Source of the DNA: Epinephelus fuscoguttatus
Lineage: Eukaryota; Chordata; Actinopteri; Perciformes; Serranidae
DNA length: 64,000 bases
Reading direction: 5' to 3'
Assembly: GCF_011397635.1 (NCBI RefSeq)
Contig: NC_064759.1
Location: 13,722,428-13,786,427 of the forward strand
Below the pieces are notes generated by a model. That model had not been told where the DNA came from. It made no database searches and saw nothing but the letters and a program-made list of their open reading frames with translations. The position numbers and the translations under genes are program-made. Of the stretch, positions 48,460-61,158 are shown piece by piece; the stretch's first letter is position 1, and the number at the start of each line of letters is the position of its first letter.

Positions 48460-48500
<41 letters not shown>
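48460..48500. repeat. TG microsatellite upstream of crabp2
   Basis: About 20 TG units followed by a GA-rich stretch, 0.75 kb upstream of the crabp2 start codon. Confidence 0.95.
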
Positions 48501-48502
<2 letters not shown>

Positions 48503-48539
48503 TGAGAGAGAAAGAGAGGGTGTTTGTGAGAAAGAGGCA

Positions 48540-49300
48540 GAGAGGCCAAGTTCACCCCCAGCCTCCTGTGCGCCACGGCGGTGTGTCATAAAAATAAAAG
48601 CGGTGGTAATGGGATACAGCTTCTGGCCTCGACCGGTGGGCTATCCATTTAACGGGGGCCTGCGTCAGAGGAAAAAACACCCCGAACCCAGGAGGGAGGT
48701 AAAGAGAGAGAGGCAGAGATTAAAATAAGAGGTGGGACTGGCGCAGGTCGGCGGTGTCTCTTCGGAGCTTTTCGCCCCCCGCTGCTCGGACGGAAGAAAG
48801 GGGAAAAGAGGAGGAGGAGGCGCCGGGACATTTGGAACAACGCGTCAGACGGGCCAGTGGGGCAGGGTCAGGGGCCCTGCGGGGTCGGAGGTAGCCCTAT
48901 AAAGAGCACGCACACTCACACACACATTATATAATTGCGCACACGCACGCACGCACGCACGCGCTGATGATGGATGGCAACGGGACAAAGCCGACGTTAA
49001 CTATTGACTCTTGATGGATGATCCCATCCGCTACACTGCACGGCGAATTAGCGCGAGGTAAACCGGGCGACTTAAAGGAGAAAGGGAGGGGGGCATTAGG
49101 AGAAGCCTCCCCAACAGGCTACACGAACACACCCCGCTAATACACCGGATCAGTGCCAGACTTCTATAACAAAGACACACTGACTAACAAAGGTGAATAC
49201 CGGTCTCAGATTGATATTTGGTAACGCGATATGCGCTTTTACGCACAGACCTGCGTCCAATCCAGCGCCTTGCACCGGGCCCGGCGGCTCTATTTGATGT
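48540..49300. promoter_or_regulatory. GC-rich CpG-bearing block, possible promoter or enhancer
   Basis: Markedly richer in GC and CpG than its surroundings. On the plus strand CTATAAAG at 48897-48904 could be a TATA box, and an ATG at about 49014 opens MDDPIRYTARRISA before a possible GTAAAC donor. No downstream exon or protein family was recognised, so it may serve crabp2 instead or be a distinct start. Confidence 0.35.
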
Positions 49301-50840
49301 GAACAAAGCTCGCTCACATTGTTTCCTTTATTAGCGCGCGCGCACACACACACGCACACGCACACGCTCCGCATTGGCCACACACCATGCCACAATCACA
49401 GCATGCCCTCACAAGTTCCCCCTGGTCCAAACAACAAAGGAGAGCCATCAGACAGCCCTATCAACTGTAATTTCCTCTGCAGTCTCCCATCCTCTCTTTC
49501 TCTGACTTGCTGACCTGCAGCTGTTAACCCTTACATGGTTTGTTCTTACAGTAATACAGTTTAAAGGCAAGATGGCTCCACATCAAATACCAGAATGTAA
49601 AGCAGAGCATCAGGCTGCCTCAATACTGCTGCTATGGTGGTCTGTCCAGCATGGTCTGTTCAGAAAGAGGGAATTGATCATGCCCCCAGTTTGAAAGTGA
49701 CTGATGCCAACACAAAGGTTACAATAGAGAGCTGTCTAACGTTGGGGATATTCATCTTCAGCCTCACTGCAGGCCTTTAGCATATTACCATGACACAACA
49801 AGAAATGCATCAAAGGCCGCTGAATCAAACAGGCAGCCGTGCAATATAGCACAGCGACGGCCTCACCCATCTTGTGTGCGTGCTGTCCAGAGGGGGCTTG
49901 ATAAAGAGCTCTGAAATGTGTGTGATGCTGCATGTCAGCACGTGATGACAAAGCACCGCTCAGCATTCACATCCACTCAACCGTGCTCTGCTCCTCTCAA
50001 CCTTTCTCTCTCCGCTCATTCCTTCCCTCCATTCCCCCTTTTACTTTCTGCCTCTCCTTTACCTCACACAACTTTCTCCCCCCTCAGCCTCCTCCTTTTC
50101 TTCCTCCTCCTCCTCCTCCTGTCAAGCTTTTGTTCTTTTGTGCTGCTCTGACACATTCCTCAAACACGCTGAAGAGAGGGAGAAGAAGGGGAAAACAGAA
50201 GGGAAGAGGATGGAGGGGAGAAGAAAGAGAAGTTAGAGACTAGAGTGCAGGTCATTTTTTATCTCATTGTTGTGGCGAGAAGGATAGGGAGAGTGAGTCA
50301 GCAGAGAGAGACGGAGACCAAGAGCTGGCACATCAAAGGCAAACAGATAGTGACAGAGATGGAGAGGTTGAGAAACAGCGAAGGAATGAAGGCAACAGAT
50401 ATGTAAAGAGACTCCTCTGTCTTTGGAGGCGTGAGAGGTATTAGTTTGCTCCTCCGCTGCCAACTTCATTTCACTCATCTTCATTTCCTTATGTTCCCTT
50501 CACACTCTTATACGCCCTTATACTGTTCACTCCTTTTGTTCTGTCATCTTCATCTCTCTCTCTGTTCTCTTTCATACCAACAACCTGGTTGGTAACTGAT
50601 AGCTCCATCTGCCAACGCTGAGGTTCACAGGCTGTACCACGTGCAGGCAAAACAAAGAGTATTGTGACATGTTTACAGTAATGTTTGACTCTTAGCAACC
50701 GGAGTTCACAGCAAAATCACACTTAACGAGAGAAATAAACACAGGATGTTCTGTTGTTCATTTTGAAATTCTGACACTTCAAATTACATGTAATAGTGCT
50801 CCAGCTTCTCCACTGCAAGGATTTTCCCTGGGTTTTAAAC
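49301..50840. other. Intergenic, no gene recognised
   Basis: Contains a short CG/CA alternating stretch at 49335-49370 and pyrimidine-rich low-complexity sequence at 50000-50130. The open frames there are Ser/Leu/Pro-rich artefacts of composition. Confidence 0.45.
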
Positions 50841-50854
50841 TGTTGGTTGGAGAT

Positions 50855-51330
50855 AGAGGTGAAACAATATGAAAATTACTATCGCGGTTACGGTGACCAA
50901 AGTTATCATGGCTATCAGTATTGTTTAATTGTGCTGAAAATGTTCTGATGCACACCCTAAAATCATTTCACCTAGTTCTACTTTATTGTGGTGCAAAAGC
51001 AGCCCATCTTCAAAGTGCTTGCTTGAGACTCTGTGTCACTCTAGATGAGGACAAGGGACCGGCAGCATCACTGGGTTTGCTTGCTGCATGCCCACTATGG
51101 AGCACTGTCACTGCCTCCCACCATGTTTTAATTTGACGCAGAAACCTACCCACTTTGCATGCTGCACATACGCGCCTGCGTCTTGGAGACTGTTGCTAAC
51201 TTTAATTAAGGCTGGACAGTATTTACTGTGGGTTTTCTTAATTGACAGTTATCCAACACAGTTTTAATCATAACTAAAATGTAAATCTTTTCGTGGTTTA
51301 TCACGGAACACGAAACCGTTTCATCCCTGC
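50855..51330. mobile_element. hAT-type MITE, 476 bp
   Basis: Ends AGAGGTGAAACAATATG and (inverse) GCAGGGATGAAACGGTTTC. The flanks TTGGAGAT (50847-50854) and TTGGAGAA (51331-51338) are an 8-bp duplication with one change. No coding capacity. Confidence 0.75.
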
Positions 51331-52740
51331 TTGGAGAAGACAAATAATTTATGTTTACATGTGCACATTATTATGTAGCAGATATGTTAAAACTTAACAT
51401 TTCAACGATGCCGTGGTTAACGCGTGGTTAGGTTTGCATAAAAACCACTTGGTTACAGTTGAAAAAGATCATGTTTTGGCTTAAAATGCCCAGTTTTCAG
51501 GGCACTGTCCCCCACTGGAGACACAGCAATGTCTCTGTAAAAAATAACTGCATCTCGTGGTACTATGCCAGCTGGAAAAACAGCAACAGGTCACTAAAAA
51601 ACACCCACACTTGGGGGCTGAAAGGTTGTCGGAAACACAGCAGTGACTCGTGAAAAAGCAACCAGTTTTATTGTTTGATGATGTCAGACAGTGGTCAGCA
51701 GTGGTCTGTGTGGTGGCAGATGAGAACACATGAAGAGTGAAATGTTCAAGTTGTCTTTTGTGTTATTTGATAAAGCGGACAGATTAATAAGAGTCATAAC
51801 AGAGTTAATCTGTTACAGCTGACAGGTCAGAGTTCTCACACCTGGATTGTCCTCCGTAGGTCTGACAAAGAATCACAGATTCAGTCACGTAATATGATTT
51901 AAACTTGGACGTGCAGAGCAAAAGTTAACTGAAAACTGTCATGCCATCAGCTATAAAGCACGCTTCTCATACACAAAAGAAAACTCTCCAAGGACACAGT
52001 TCACTTCAAGTACAATGAAGCCTTATACACAGGAGGAAGCAGAATAGTACATGTCTATATATGGTATTAGTTAATTTTGTTCCTACAGTCTGCAGCAGCA
52101 GGCATCTCACCTAGGTGACACACCTTCCACCATCCTCTTCACTCCACGATGACAAAGTTGGCTTGTACTGAAAATTACGTCACTTTAGAAATGTTGATAT
52201 CGGTGCATTCGGCTTGAGAGGATCAGATTCTCTCTGAGGGGATCCCTTAAGACATTTTACATAATTTGGCAGCCCTTTTTGATATATATAGACTCATTGA
52301 CTATCAGTGAAGTAACTGATTAATTAACTGATAATTTAAACAGACAACAACAAATTGATAGTTTAAAAAAAAACATGAAATCTGATGTTGAGATTCAGTG
52401 GCAGCCAGAGACAGACCATAGTTAACTCTGTTTCTCTCTGTGTGTCTCTTTGGTTTTGCAGGGCCTCTGTCTCATTCAAATCAGGCTGAACTTTGCATTA
52501 GCACTCTCCCCAGGGTGAACTGTACGATATCTCTACGCTCACTTCCTCTTGTGCTGCTTATTGTTTCCTATTTCCTCTCCTCATTCAAATGACACAGATT
52601 TGAACCATATCTGTGGAACCTCCAGCCTGTGTACAGATTATTTATTGTCCAGGAGAGAGCTTATCTGAGTGCGGATGGGAAGCTACATGCACTGCACCTC
52701 ATGACACTTCATGCAACATTTGCTGTGTGTTTAGTACAGT
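51331..52740. other. Intergenic; diverged short tandem phrases at 51490-51665
   Basis: Phrases such as ACACAGCAATG, AACAGCAACAGG and ACACAGCAGTGAC recur at about 55-70-bp spacing, each followed by a run of A. Otherwise nothing recognised. Confidence 0.4.
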
Positions 52741-52751
52741 GGTGTCCTCTT

Positions 52752-52790
52752 GCAGTTGCGGCCCTCATCGGCGATGAGGGCCGCAACTGC
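52752..52790. repeat. Perfect 39-bp palindrome
   Basis: The 19-base arm GCAGTTGCGGCCCTCATCG is followed by one base and then its exact reverse complement. Confidence 0.97.
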
Positions 52791-54010
52791 CGCAAAATGC
52801 GATGAGTCATTGCATTCATGTTGCAATCGAAATGTCTGAAACGGTGCAACTCGTCTTCACAAGTTGGAACTCGTGGATGTGAAAGTGTACGTGATCAGCC
52901 CGTAGTAAAGTCACACTTCAGTGGCATTCTCCGTTTTTATCATCCAGATGACCTCCAGTAAAAACCACTCACCCCAGTTATCCTGGTAATCCCAGATGTG
53001 AACTTGACTCTGGCCTTCACTGCCGCCAACTCCTGGAAGTCATTATCAGTGGCCTTTAGCCTCTGAGGAAGCCAAGAGGGCAAGATGTGCACAGGCATGC
53101 AGACAAAAGTGCAATGATTACAGTATCTTTCTCATATGATTTACTTCAGTGTCAGTGGGGGATTCGGACCACCCCAAGGGGTCATACGATAAATCTGAAT
53201 GGTCCGGACCAAATTTACTGGGGAGAAAAGAGAAAAAACTGTACTGTGACACAAAGTGGTGTCCTTTTTCTTTCAACCCCTTGCTCCCTTCTTATGAAAA
53301 ACTGCACAGTTCTGCCTTCTCAGTCTCCAAAAGCTGCAGTCTAACACAGAAATCACTCACACCTCATGGGCATATACAGCAGGAGACACAGTTTTAATTT
53401 AAGGGGTCCTAAGCCAAAAAGTTTGTGGCCCACCGCTCTGTGTGACTTGCACAACATTCGTGCACAACAAACAGCCACAGTGACACACAGTCACATTTAT
53501 AGCCAAAAGTGTGTGCAGCACTGTTGGCTGCTGGCATGCTGACCCTCCAAAACCATGTGGGTTTGATTAGCGCAGAGGAGATGGCAGCGTTTAACTACAT
53601 ACGTGGAAATGAGAGGCAGAGTGAGGGAGACTAAAGAGCGTAGAGGAGAAAGATAAGAGAAGAGGAACTGAGAAAGGAGACTGAAAGTTGAATGTCAAAG
53701 AATGTACGTGTGTAGGAGTGTGTCCTTGTTTGTTTTTAATACTGTGCATGAAATGTTTTCAATCCTAAAAAGGTCCAGGTCAGCTTTGTGTGAATGCTGT
53801 AAATGCAGGTCTGCATAAATGTGTGTGAGCATGCTTGTGCATGCATGTGTGTGTTGAAATCTTCCTCTACCAGTTACCCAATTATCGTTCTTCTTTGGGT
53901 AAAATTTGATTTTACAGGAATCAAAGTATGAGACAGATCATTTCGTGATATCCTGCCCACACACATCTCGTCACTGTTTGCAGGAATTTTTGTATTTAAA
54001 GCATCAGAGT

Positions 54011-54062
<52 letters not shown>

Positions 54063-54380
54063 CACGCACGCACGCACATGAGTCAACTGAGTCTCCTTGT
54101 GTACATGAAACTAAACCTCCAGATGCCTGGGCAGTTGCACCCAGACGCCTGTATTACTCACACTCTATTCCTTTTGTCCTTCACCCCCCCCCCTAAAATC
54201 TCTCTTCCCGCCCTCTTGAGTCTTTGTGGTTCTAATTATCTCGCTCATTTGTTATGAGTCTGTCTGGACGGAAGGAGAGCAAGAGCTGAGAGAGGCTAGA
54301 TCAGGAAGGAGAGGAGCTGAAGAAGTGCTCGATCATAATTAATGTTTAAAAAAGTTTATTCGGTGGAAGTTATTTTTAGC
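52791..54380. other. Intergenic with one long microsatellite
   Basis: No gene recognised. The open frames at 53087-53397 have no family resemblance. A TG/CG/CA compound repeat is at 54012-54076. Confidence 0.45.
54012..54076. repeat. Compound TG/CG/CA-G microsatellite
   Basis: TG run to 54056, short CG run, then four GCAC units; alternating purine-pyrimidine throughout. Confidence 0.93.
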
Positions 54381-54383
54381 AGT

Positions 54384-55711
54384 GCTGCAGCACCTCAGAG
54401 GGGCCGTGGGCTCGTTAAACCGTAGGTGGCAGCGGCCGAGTGGACAAACTGCAAAAACAGAAGGAAAGTTTGGAACATAAATGGGACCAAATTAAAGGAA
54501 TGCTTCACCCACTAAGTGACCATTTGCACATCGGTGACTCACCCTGTGTTACACTGAATTACTGAGGAACACTGCATTTTTCTCGCATGCCTCCACAGTG
54601 AGCAAAGAATTGAAAAAAGCAAATCTTCTTGATGAATTGAAGTGAAATGGGGTCCATGTTTAACACAGCAAAGCTATATCAAAATACCATTTATAAACTC
54701 CTGCAGTATAAACCAAGTCTCTTTTATCCAGTCATATGATCAGTACTTCCCAAACATATGCATTTTCACTTAAACATTACTATTTAAAACATTTCCGCAT
54801 CAACAGTCTTACACACAGATGAGTAATAACAATAATAAACTTTATTGATATAGCACCGTCCATACAGGAAGTGTTGCTCAAAGTGCTTTATAATAAGAAA
54901 AAGAAACAAGACAGTAAAAAAAGGGACATTTCTTATGGCCTTGAGTAGAGAATGCTGTAATTTCAGTGCATGGTTAAAAACTCTGAGCTGCTGAGTTTCT
55001 TTTTCCTGTGATAGTTTGTATTTAAATACTAGCAGCAGAAGATCTAAGAGTCTGTGCGGGATGATAAAACGACAAAGAATAAGTAGTGAACGCTGGTTCC
55101 AAACCATTAAGCACCTTGTAAACAAGTAAAAGAACTTTAAAATCAATCCTGAAGACACTGGGAGCCAGTGTAACTAAAACCAGAATGATATGCTCTGTCT
55201 TGTTCAAGTTAAAATAGTAGTGGGCCTGGGCAACTCATTGGAATGCACAAGCAGAGTTAAAACGCACTCGCTTGCCCATGAGCGTTACTTGTGTTTTAAA
55301 TAGTAAGGTTTTAGTGAACATACATGTGTTTGGGAGGTGCTTAGCATACCACTAGATAAACAAGACTTGGATTGTACTGCACGAGCTGTGTGAAAGTTTA
55401 ATGAATGATACATGTAGTTTTGCTGTTGCTAAATCCGGCCCCCTTTTACTTGAATTCATCAAAAACGTTCTTCGTCTTTGGATTCTTTGTTTACCAGAAG
55501 GCTTGCAAGAAAGACAAAGTTTTCTTTATGAATTCAAGGTAACAGGGGGTGAGTAATTGACACACAAATGGTCACTTTGTGGGTGAAGTATTCCTTTAAT
55601 TTGGCCCCATTCATGTTCCAAACTGCCCTTCTGTTTTTGCAGTTTGCCCACCCTGCTGCTGCCACCTACAGTTTAACGAGCCCACGAGGCCCTCTGAGGC
55701 GCTGCAGCACT
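54384..55711. mobile_element. Large inverted repeat with a TTAA element at its centre and a LINE piece inside
   Basis: Outer arms about 54384-54491 and 55600-55711 are inverted copies (CTCAGAGGGGCCGTGGGCTC; ACAAACTGCAAAAACAGAAG). They meet exactly at TTAA sites (54492-54495 and 55596-55599) that start an inner element with ends AAAGGAATGCTTCACCC. The inner element carries a minus-strand LINE fragment. Confidence 0.8.
54820..55210 (-). pseudogene. LINE reverse transcriptase C-terminal fragment
   Basis: The minus-strand frame reads RIDFKVLLLVYKVLNGLEP and PAQTLRSS, matching the end of fish non-LTR retrotransposon polyproteins. The 3' part (ACTTTATTGATATAGCACC on plus) is a common fish retroelement tail. 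Truncated and interrupted by stops. Confidence 0.75.
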
Positions 55712-56280
55712 GTAAAACAGCATTGTATGGACTGAATGATGCTGAATGGCTTTACGCTTGACAGGAAGATAGAGGACAACAGAAGGGAAGGATTGAGAAG
55801 AGGGAGGTTGAATATGTAGATAGAGACGTCCATGAGGACAGCCGTGTGAAGTACAGTGAGTCAAAGTGTAGAAGAGAAGAGGAGAAATGAGGGAAAGTTG
55901 AGAAGAAAAACAAGCACTGGTTCCCATACTCTTGCTGTTTTTCACCTTATTTGATGTCCATGTGTTTTGTTTTTCTATAAACTGCCAAAAAAGTTCAATA
56001 AAAGTGCAGCCATGTTGGTTTTTTTTTTATCGAGTCACCCCTCCTTCTTGCATCTTACTGCTCTGCCCCTCCACCCTCACACCGCCTCTCACTCTGCACT
56101 CATTCTTTTATTCTCCCGTTGCCTTTCCTCTTTGACCCGAGTCAACGATTGTTGTTCGCTTTTGCCTTTTCCTCAGCTATGATTGTGTACGTGTGTGTGT
56201 GTCTGCAGTCAGCATGTGTATGTGTCTGAATGTGACTATTTGCAACTAAATGTGCATGTGTTTGAGTGTGTGTGTGACCC
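55712..56280. other. Intergenic, nothing recognised
   Basis: Short low-complexity stretches and a TG-rich segment around 56190-56275. Confidence 0.4.
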
Positions 56281-56292
56281 TATGATGATGTC

Positions 56293-56490
56293 ATGGATCA
56301 GGAATTGCCATGGTTGAATATTTCACTGGAGGTCAACCTCTGGTCACTGTTACTGTGCGTGACTGCTGTGGGTCCAGAATTACCTGACGAAATGGTGACA
56401 TATTTATGGGTTTTATTGTTATTTTTAATTGTCTTGAAGGGCACTCAGCGGATAAATCATTCCCTGGTGCCCCTTGAAACAGAAAAATAA
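56293..56490 (+). CDS. Hypothetical 65-residue single-span membrane peptide
   Basis: The ATG lies in a strong context (GTCATGG). The frame has one hydrophobic segment, TYLWVLLLFLIVL (about residues 36-48), preceded by acidic residues (PELPDEM) and followed by a polar tail. Small single-span peptides are easily overlooked, but no family was recognised and there is no promoter, splice or conservation evidence. It could be chance. Confidence 0.2.
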   Translation: MDQELPWLNISLEVNLWSLLLCVTAVGPELPDEMVTYLWVLLLFLIVLKGTQRINHSLVPLETEK

Positions 56491-56499
56491 TAAGTTTAG

Positions 56500-58560
56500 G
56501 TGCAGCCTGTGATTTCTAAGAAAAAGACAGGATAAAAACCTAAAAAGAAATACCTCTATTTTTCTGACCCTGCAACAGAATCATAAGGCAAAAAATTATA
56601 TAAGCCAATTCCAGAGAAAAGGACAGAATGTAAAATGATGCACCGTGTCAGAATGGAAAATTGAATAAGTTTTATAAGATCGAGGCTGCAGTTCTTTCCA
56701 AAAGGATCATCTGTGAGCACCACTACCAGCTCGCACACATGTGCAGTCATTGCCTGGAGCTTCACTGTGCACCAAAAATAATTTAATTAACATTTTTTGC
56801 TGCAACTGCATGCTACAATCCTGCAGCCAGTACAAGAGCTTTTTGGTGACTTTGGATTCTAAAGTTTCATCACTCATCTTCTGCTTCAGTGAGACTGACA
56901 TTTCGCAATCATTTTTTTTTCCCCACTTGGTGCTGGCAACATAATCAGCTTTTAAAGCAAAGTCAGCCACGTTCGTTGCCTCAGAAAAAAAGTCTTTTCA
57001 GACAACAGGTGATCAGGTTTCAGCATATCTCCCAATGCTCTGTGGAAATACTTAAGAAATGTAATTGTGAGACCTGCAGAGTGACAACCTCCAGTTGTTC
57101 CAGGGATTATCAGTTGTTTGGGACTTGGTTTTTATGAAATAAGGTGAGGTCAAAGTTACAGCAGAGTTTAGACAGTGAAAAAGGTTGAGGCTGGGTTAGC
57201 AACCAGGCAAAGCAGGAAAGTGCCCTGCAGCCACAGACCATCAGAGGGGCCAAAGACTTCAGGTTAAATAAGTTTGTAAAAATTAGTTTGTTTGGAGGTG
57301 TCACTTTTTATCAGAACTTCAAACTTTCATTTGAAATTGAAAAAAATAAATGTTTAATCACCGGTTTAATATTGTACAGTCAAGAAGAGCACAATACCAT
57401 CTGAAGTAGTTTGCCTTGTGGTCCAGCAGAGGGCGCTCCTAAACTTCACTATCAGCTGGACTTGTTGACCTGTCAGTAAACAAAACTAATTATAAAAACT
57501 GGAGATTGACAATAGCTAGCAATTCACAAGGCGAACTGATTAAGTTTTTAAGGTAAAACCTAATTTATTTTGGTCCATATTAACAATTTTCCAAAAAGAA
57601 TGCATACAACAAAGAAGAAATGACAGTACGGCATTAAATTAAAAGCAAAAACAACAAAAAATTGTGTAGGTTAAAGCTTAAATTTAGTATACCTACCCTT
57701 TTGACATAATCCATTCTATAGCGTGTTGTTTTATCTGTAGTAATCCAATCAATTTACAATTGGTATAACTCCATTCTTTAGCCTGACAGTTTGGTTATTA
57801 TTTGTTGTAGAGGGGCCCTAAATTAAAATCCAGTTTTAATGCCTTTATTACTTACTAAATGAATCTGCATTTCATCAACTCATCGCAGATTAATCACTTA
57901 TTACTAAAATATAAACAATGTACAGGGGCAGGGGGCTATTTTTTTTGTCCCAGTGCACCAGGCCAGTTAATCCAGCCACGTAAAGGATTAAAAGTCAGGT
58001 TTTAGGAATAGAGAATTAGTCAGCGTAGGTCTGTGTTTTGGATAGACATTCAAGAAGCTGTAAGGAAAAGAGAGAAAGTCATGTCTGTTTAAATATTTAA
58101 ATTGGGTGAATGCAAACAGCTGATATGAAAAAACAAACCAATCTTGCAAACGTCAGCCTACGTCCATACCTCTCTCATTTGATGACAAATTTGTGCAACA
58201 CTGCCATCATCTGTGTGATAACAGTCTCAGCATGTTGAATAGTGTGTGTGTGTGTGTGTGAAATGGTCCACATGCCTTTGGCTATCTGCTCTGCTCAAAT
58301 ACATAATATAAAACAAAATACGTCCTTTTTATCTATTGATAGATTACCATCATGGACTTTCTTTGTTGTCTTGCTGTCCCTTTGGGGACATACAACTTCC
58401 AACTTCCATAAAAAGTCCAAGTCAATGAGCTATTGTTACAGTTATCAGTCCAAAGTAAGTTAACATATGTGCTCCAAGGCAGAGATAAAATGCCCTGGAG
58501 TACAAAGTGAAGAAAAATGACTTGAACTTCTGCTTTAATTTTAACTTCATCAGCTGTTAA
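56500..58560. other. Intergenic, nothing recognised
   Basis: No supported gene. A short TG repeat is present at 58242-58260. Confidence 0.4.
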
Positions 58561-59059
58561 GATGCTTTTAAAAGGGACAGTTCATCCCATTGTTCAAGTA
58601 AAAACCACTTTGTTTCAGTTTCCTGAACAAAACCGTGTACTGGGAGGTAGTGAGTCATATTTGCAAATGGGGAGTGATTTATCCGAATAACCGTGAAACG
58701 AAATCATAGAAAAAAAGATAACAGACTCAGTCATGCTGCACCTGGTGCTCTGATAAGGTCCTGTTGGTTCCAACCCAAAACCAGTATCACTGTCTTAGTA
58801 TTGACTTAATGATACACTCAGAGATTTGAGTCCAGATGTACAATGCAAGTGTTGAGATGAAGAAATGGCATAAGTTAAAGGGACAATTCACCTTAAAATC
58901 AAATATACACATTTTCCCTCTTACCTGTAGTGCTATTTCTCAGTCTAGATTGTTTTGGTGCGATTTGCTGAGTGTTGGAGAGAGATGTCTGCCTTCTCTC
59001 CAACATCTTGTCTCTCTTGTGGTGCTCAAAGTGCAAAAAAATACATTTCACGAGTACTT

Positions 59060-60190
59060 CTCCCATACTGTGGCAGCACGAGATGCAGTTATAATAATCT
59101 TAATTTATAAAGCTCTTCTCAAAACAGGGTTACAAAATGTGTTACATGTCAATAATTAAAACCGCCAAGCCATGAAAACTTTAAAAAGAACTGATAAAAA
59201 CACTTTGGTGTATAAAAACTGAGCAAATAAAGGACAGTTTAAATGAACTTAAGACTCAAGTAAAATCAGGAAAGGCTCTCCCATGAAAGTATGTTTTAAG
59301 AAGGGATCACTGACTCGGCCGACCCGATATCCTCGGGCAGATTGTTACAGTGTCTTGGGACCCTGACAGCAAGTGCTCTGTCTCCTTAAGTTTTCAGCTG
59401 GACCTCTGTCACAGAAAAAAGGCCTCTGCTGCCTGAGGACCTCAAAGTACCTCCTGACACGTATGGTACTACTAAGAGGTCGGAGATATAGCTGGGAGAG
59501 ACCATGAAGAGCCTTAAAAGTAATTAGTAAAATCTTAAAATCTATTCTAAAACATACTGGGAGCCGGTGTAAAGAGGCTAAACCTGGAGTGATGTGTCTG
59601 GTTAAAAGCCTGGCTGCTGAATTCTTTACGTTCTTGAGTCGACAAAAAGATTTTTGATTCAGGCAAAAAAGGGGCTGTTGCAGTTATCCAGGCGTGGGGA
59701 GATGAAGGTGTATAAATTTGTCTCTGTGTCTTTAAAAAGTTGAAATTGATTGTATTTTTGAAATACTTAAAGAAAATGTCCTCCATGTCAAAAACTCTGG
59801 TGTGATTTTTAGACGCTGATCTTAACACCCAGAAGCACATCTCTAATATTTCTAAAACATGGATGACTTTTATCACCTCAGAAATATATCAAAAGTTAGA
59901 TGCTTGTTGTCTCAGTCAGACTCTGAAAAGCTGGTTCACACTTTTATTACCAGTAGGCTGGATTACTTACAAAGCAGACATTAAATAAACTCCATCTTAT
60001 TCAGAACGCCACAGCCAGAGTTTTAACAAAAACTAAAGTTCAGATCACATAACTCCTATTTTATCTACTCTTTGCTGGCTCCAAACAAAACAAAGAATGG
60101 ATTTTAAAATACTTCTTATTGTTTTTAAAGGCATGCTCACAGAGTACACACCAGAGAGATCCCTTAGATCATCTTAAAAAGGTCTACTCA
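59060..60190 (+). pseudogene. LINE/retroelement fragments, including reverse transcriptase C-terminal region
   Basis: Broken plus-strand frames read NISKVRCLLSQSDSEKLVHT and TSRLDYLQS, then TPQPEF in place of NAAARV, as in the C-terminal part of fish LINE proteins. The upstream part (CTGGGAGCCGGTGTAAAG) is another common fish retroelement segment. Stops and frameshifts throughout. Confidence 0.7.
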
Positions 60191-60487
60191 TTGAACCTAA
60201 AATCAACTCTCAGTCAGCTCATGGTGCTTTATACTATATGATATTTTATGTTTGCCATGTATGATGTATGTTAAGTACATTGAGTTTCCGCTTGTTGTAT
60301 GAAATGTGCTATATAAATAAAACTGACTTGACTTGAGTCCTTGGTTCATGAGATGCATGCTGCTTTCTGCAAAGTAATACCGTTTGCGGGTGTATTTCAG
60401 TAGAGAAATTCCAACATGAAACTGCTCACAACAAGGTCTGTGAAGTATCTTGAGTAACCGGGTCATTGTTTCTGGAAAGAGACATTC

Positions 60488-61158
60488 AGTATGTTTACAT
60501 GACACTTGAAAAAAAATTAATTATTGCCTTAATCCGACTATAACTGGATAACTTAAGTGCATGTAAATGCGTTACTCCAACTAATATCGGAGTTCTCCAA
60601 TTCCGATTAAGACACCCAGATAATGTGATTGGAATTCGATTTTCTCCAGCATGTATACGCCATAATCGGAGTTAAACTAGACAATGCATGTGTGCATGCT
60701 CCACACCCCCCACGCTGGCGTATGACCCCGGAACAGACAAGACATGCTATTGTTGTAGCCCTTAAACAGCATACGGCGTTCTTGTCTGCCTCTCAAAATC
60801 ACCATGACCACGAGGGATAGCGTGCACCTTATCTGCACAATCAGCAATGCGTACATTACGTACGAGATGAACAAAGCTGTACGATTAGCCATCTTGCTGC
60901 TGTTCGAAAATGCCGGTCTGCCGCCTGACTCCAGTTGTTTATTATTAAGTGACGTAATAGGTCAACCAGAAAGGGGGCCATATTAACCCGCTGAAATGAC
61001 GCATAAGGCCACCTAGTGTTGAGGAAGAGGGCACGTTCCTGTCAGTAATTCAATTTCTAGGTTGCATTTAAACAGGGACAAGGACAGAAGTCCGATTAGA
61101 TTCCAAAATCGAATTTTGAGCATAGCTCGATTAAGCTGTTCATGTAAACGTACTGACT
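60488..61158. mobile_element. DNA element with TCAGTAYGTTTACATG ends
   Basis: TTCAGTATGTTTACATG at the left and CATGTAAACGTACTGA at the right are inverted repeats. The interior has repeated AATCGGA and TCCGATTA motifs. The related empty site, judged from the copy at 8870, reads GAGACATTGCTGCTG. Confidence 0.65.

Noticed and set aside
54784..55158. 124-codon minus-strand open frame
   Set aside because: It is an out-of-frame reading of the LINE fragment; the real similarity is in the overlapping frame at 55022-55207.
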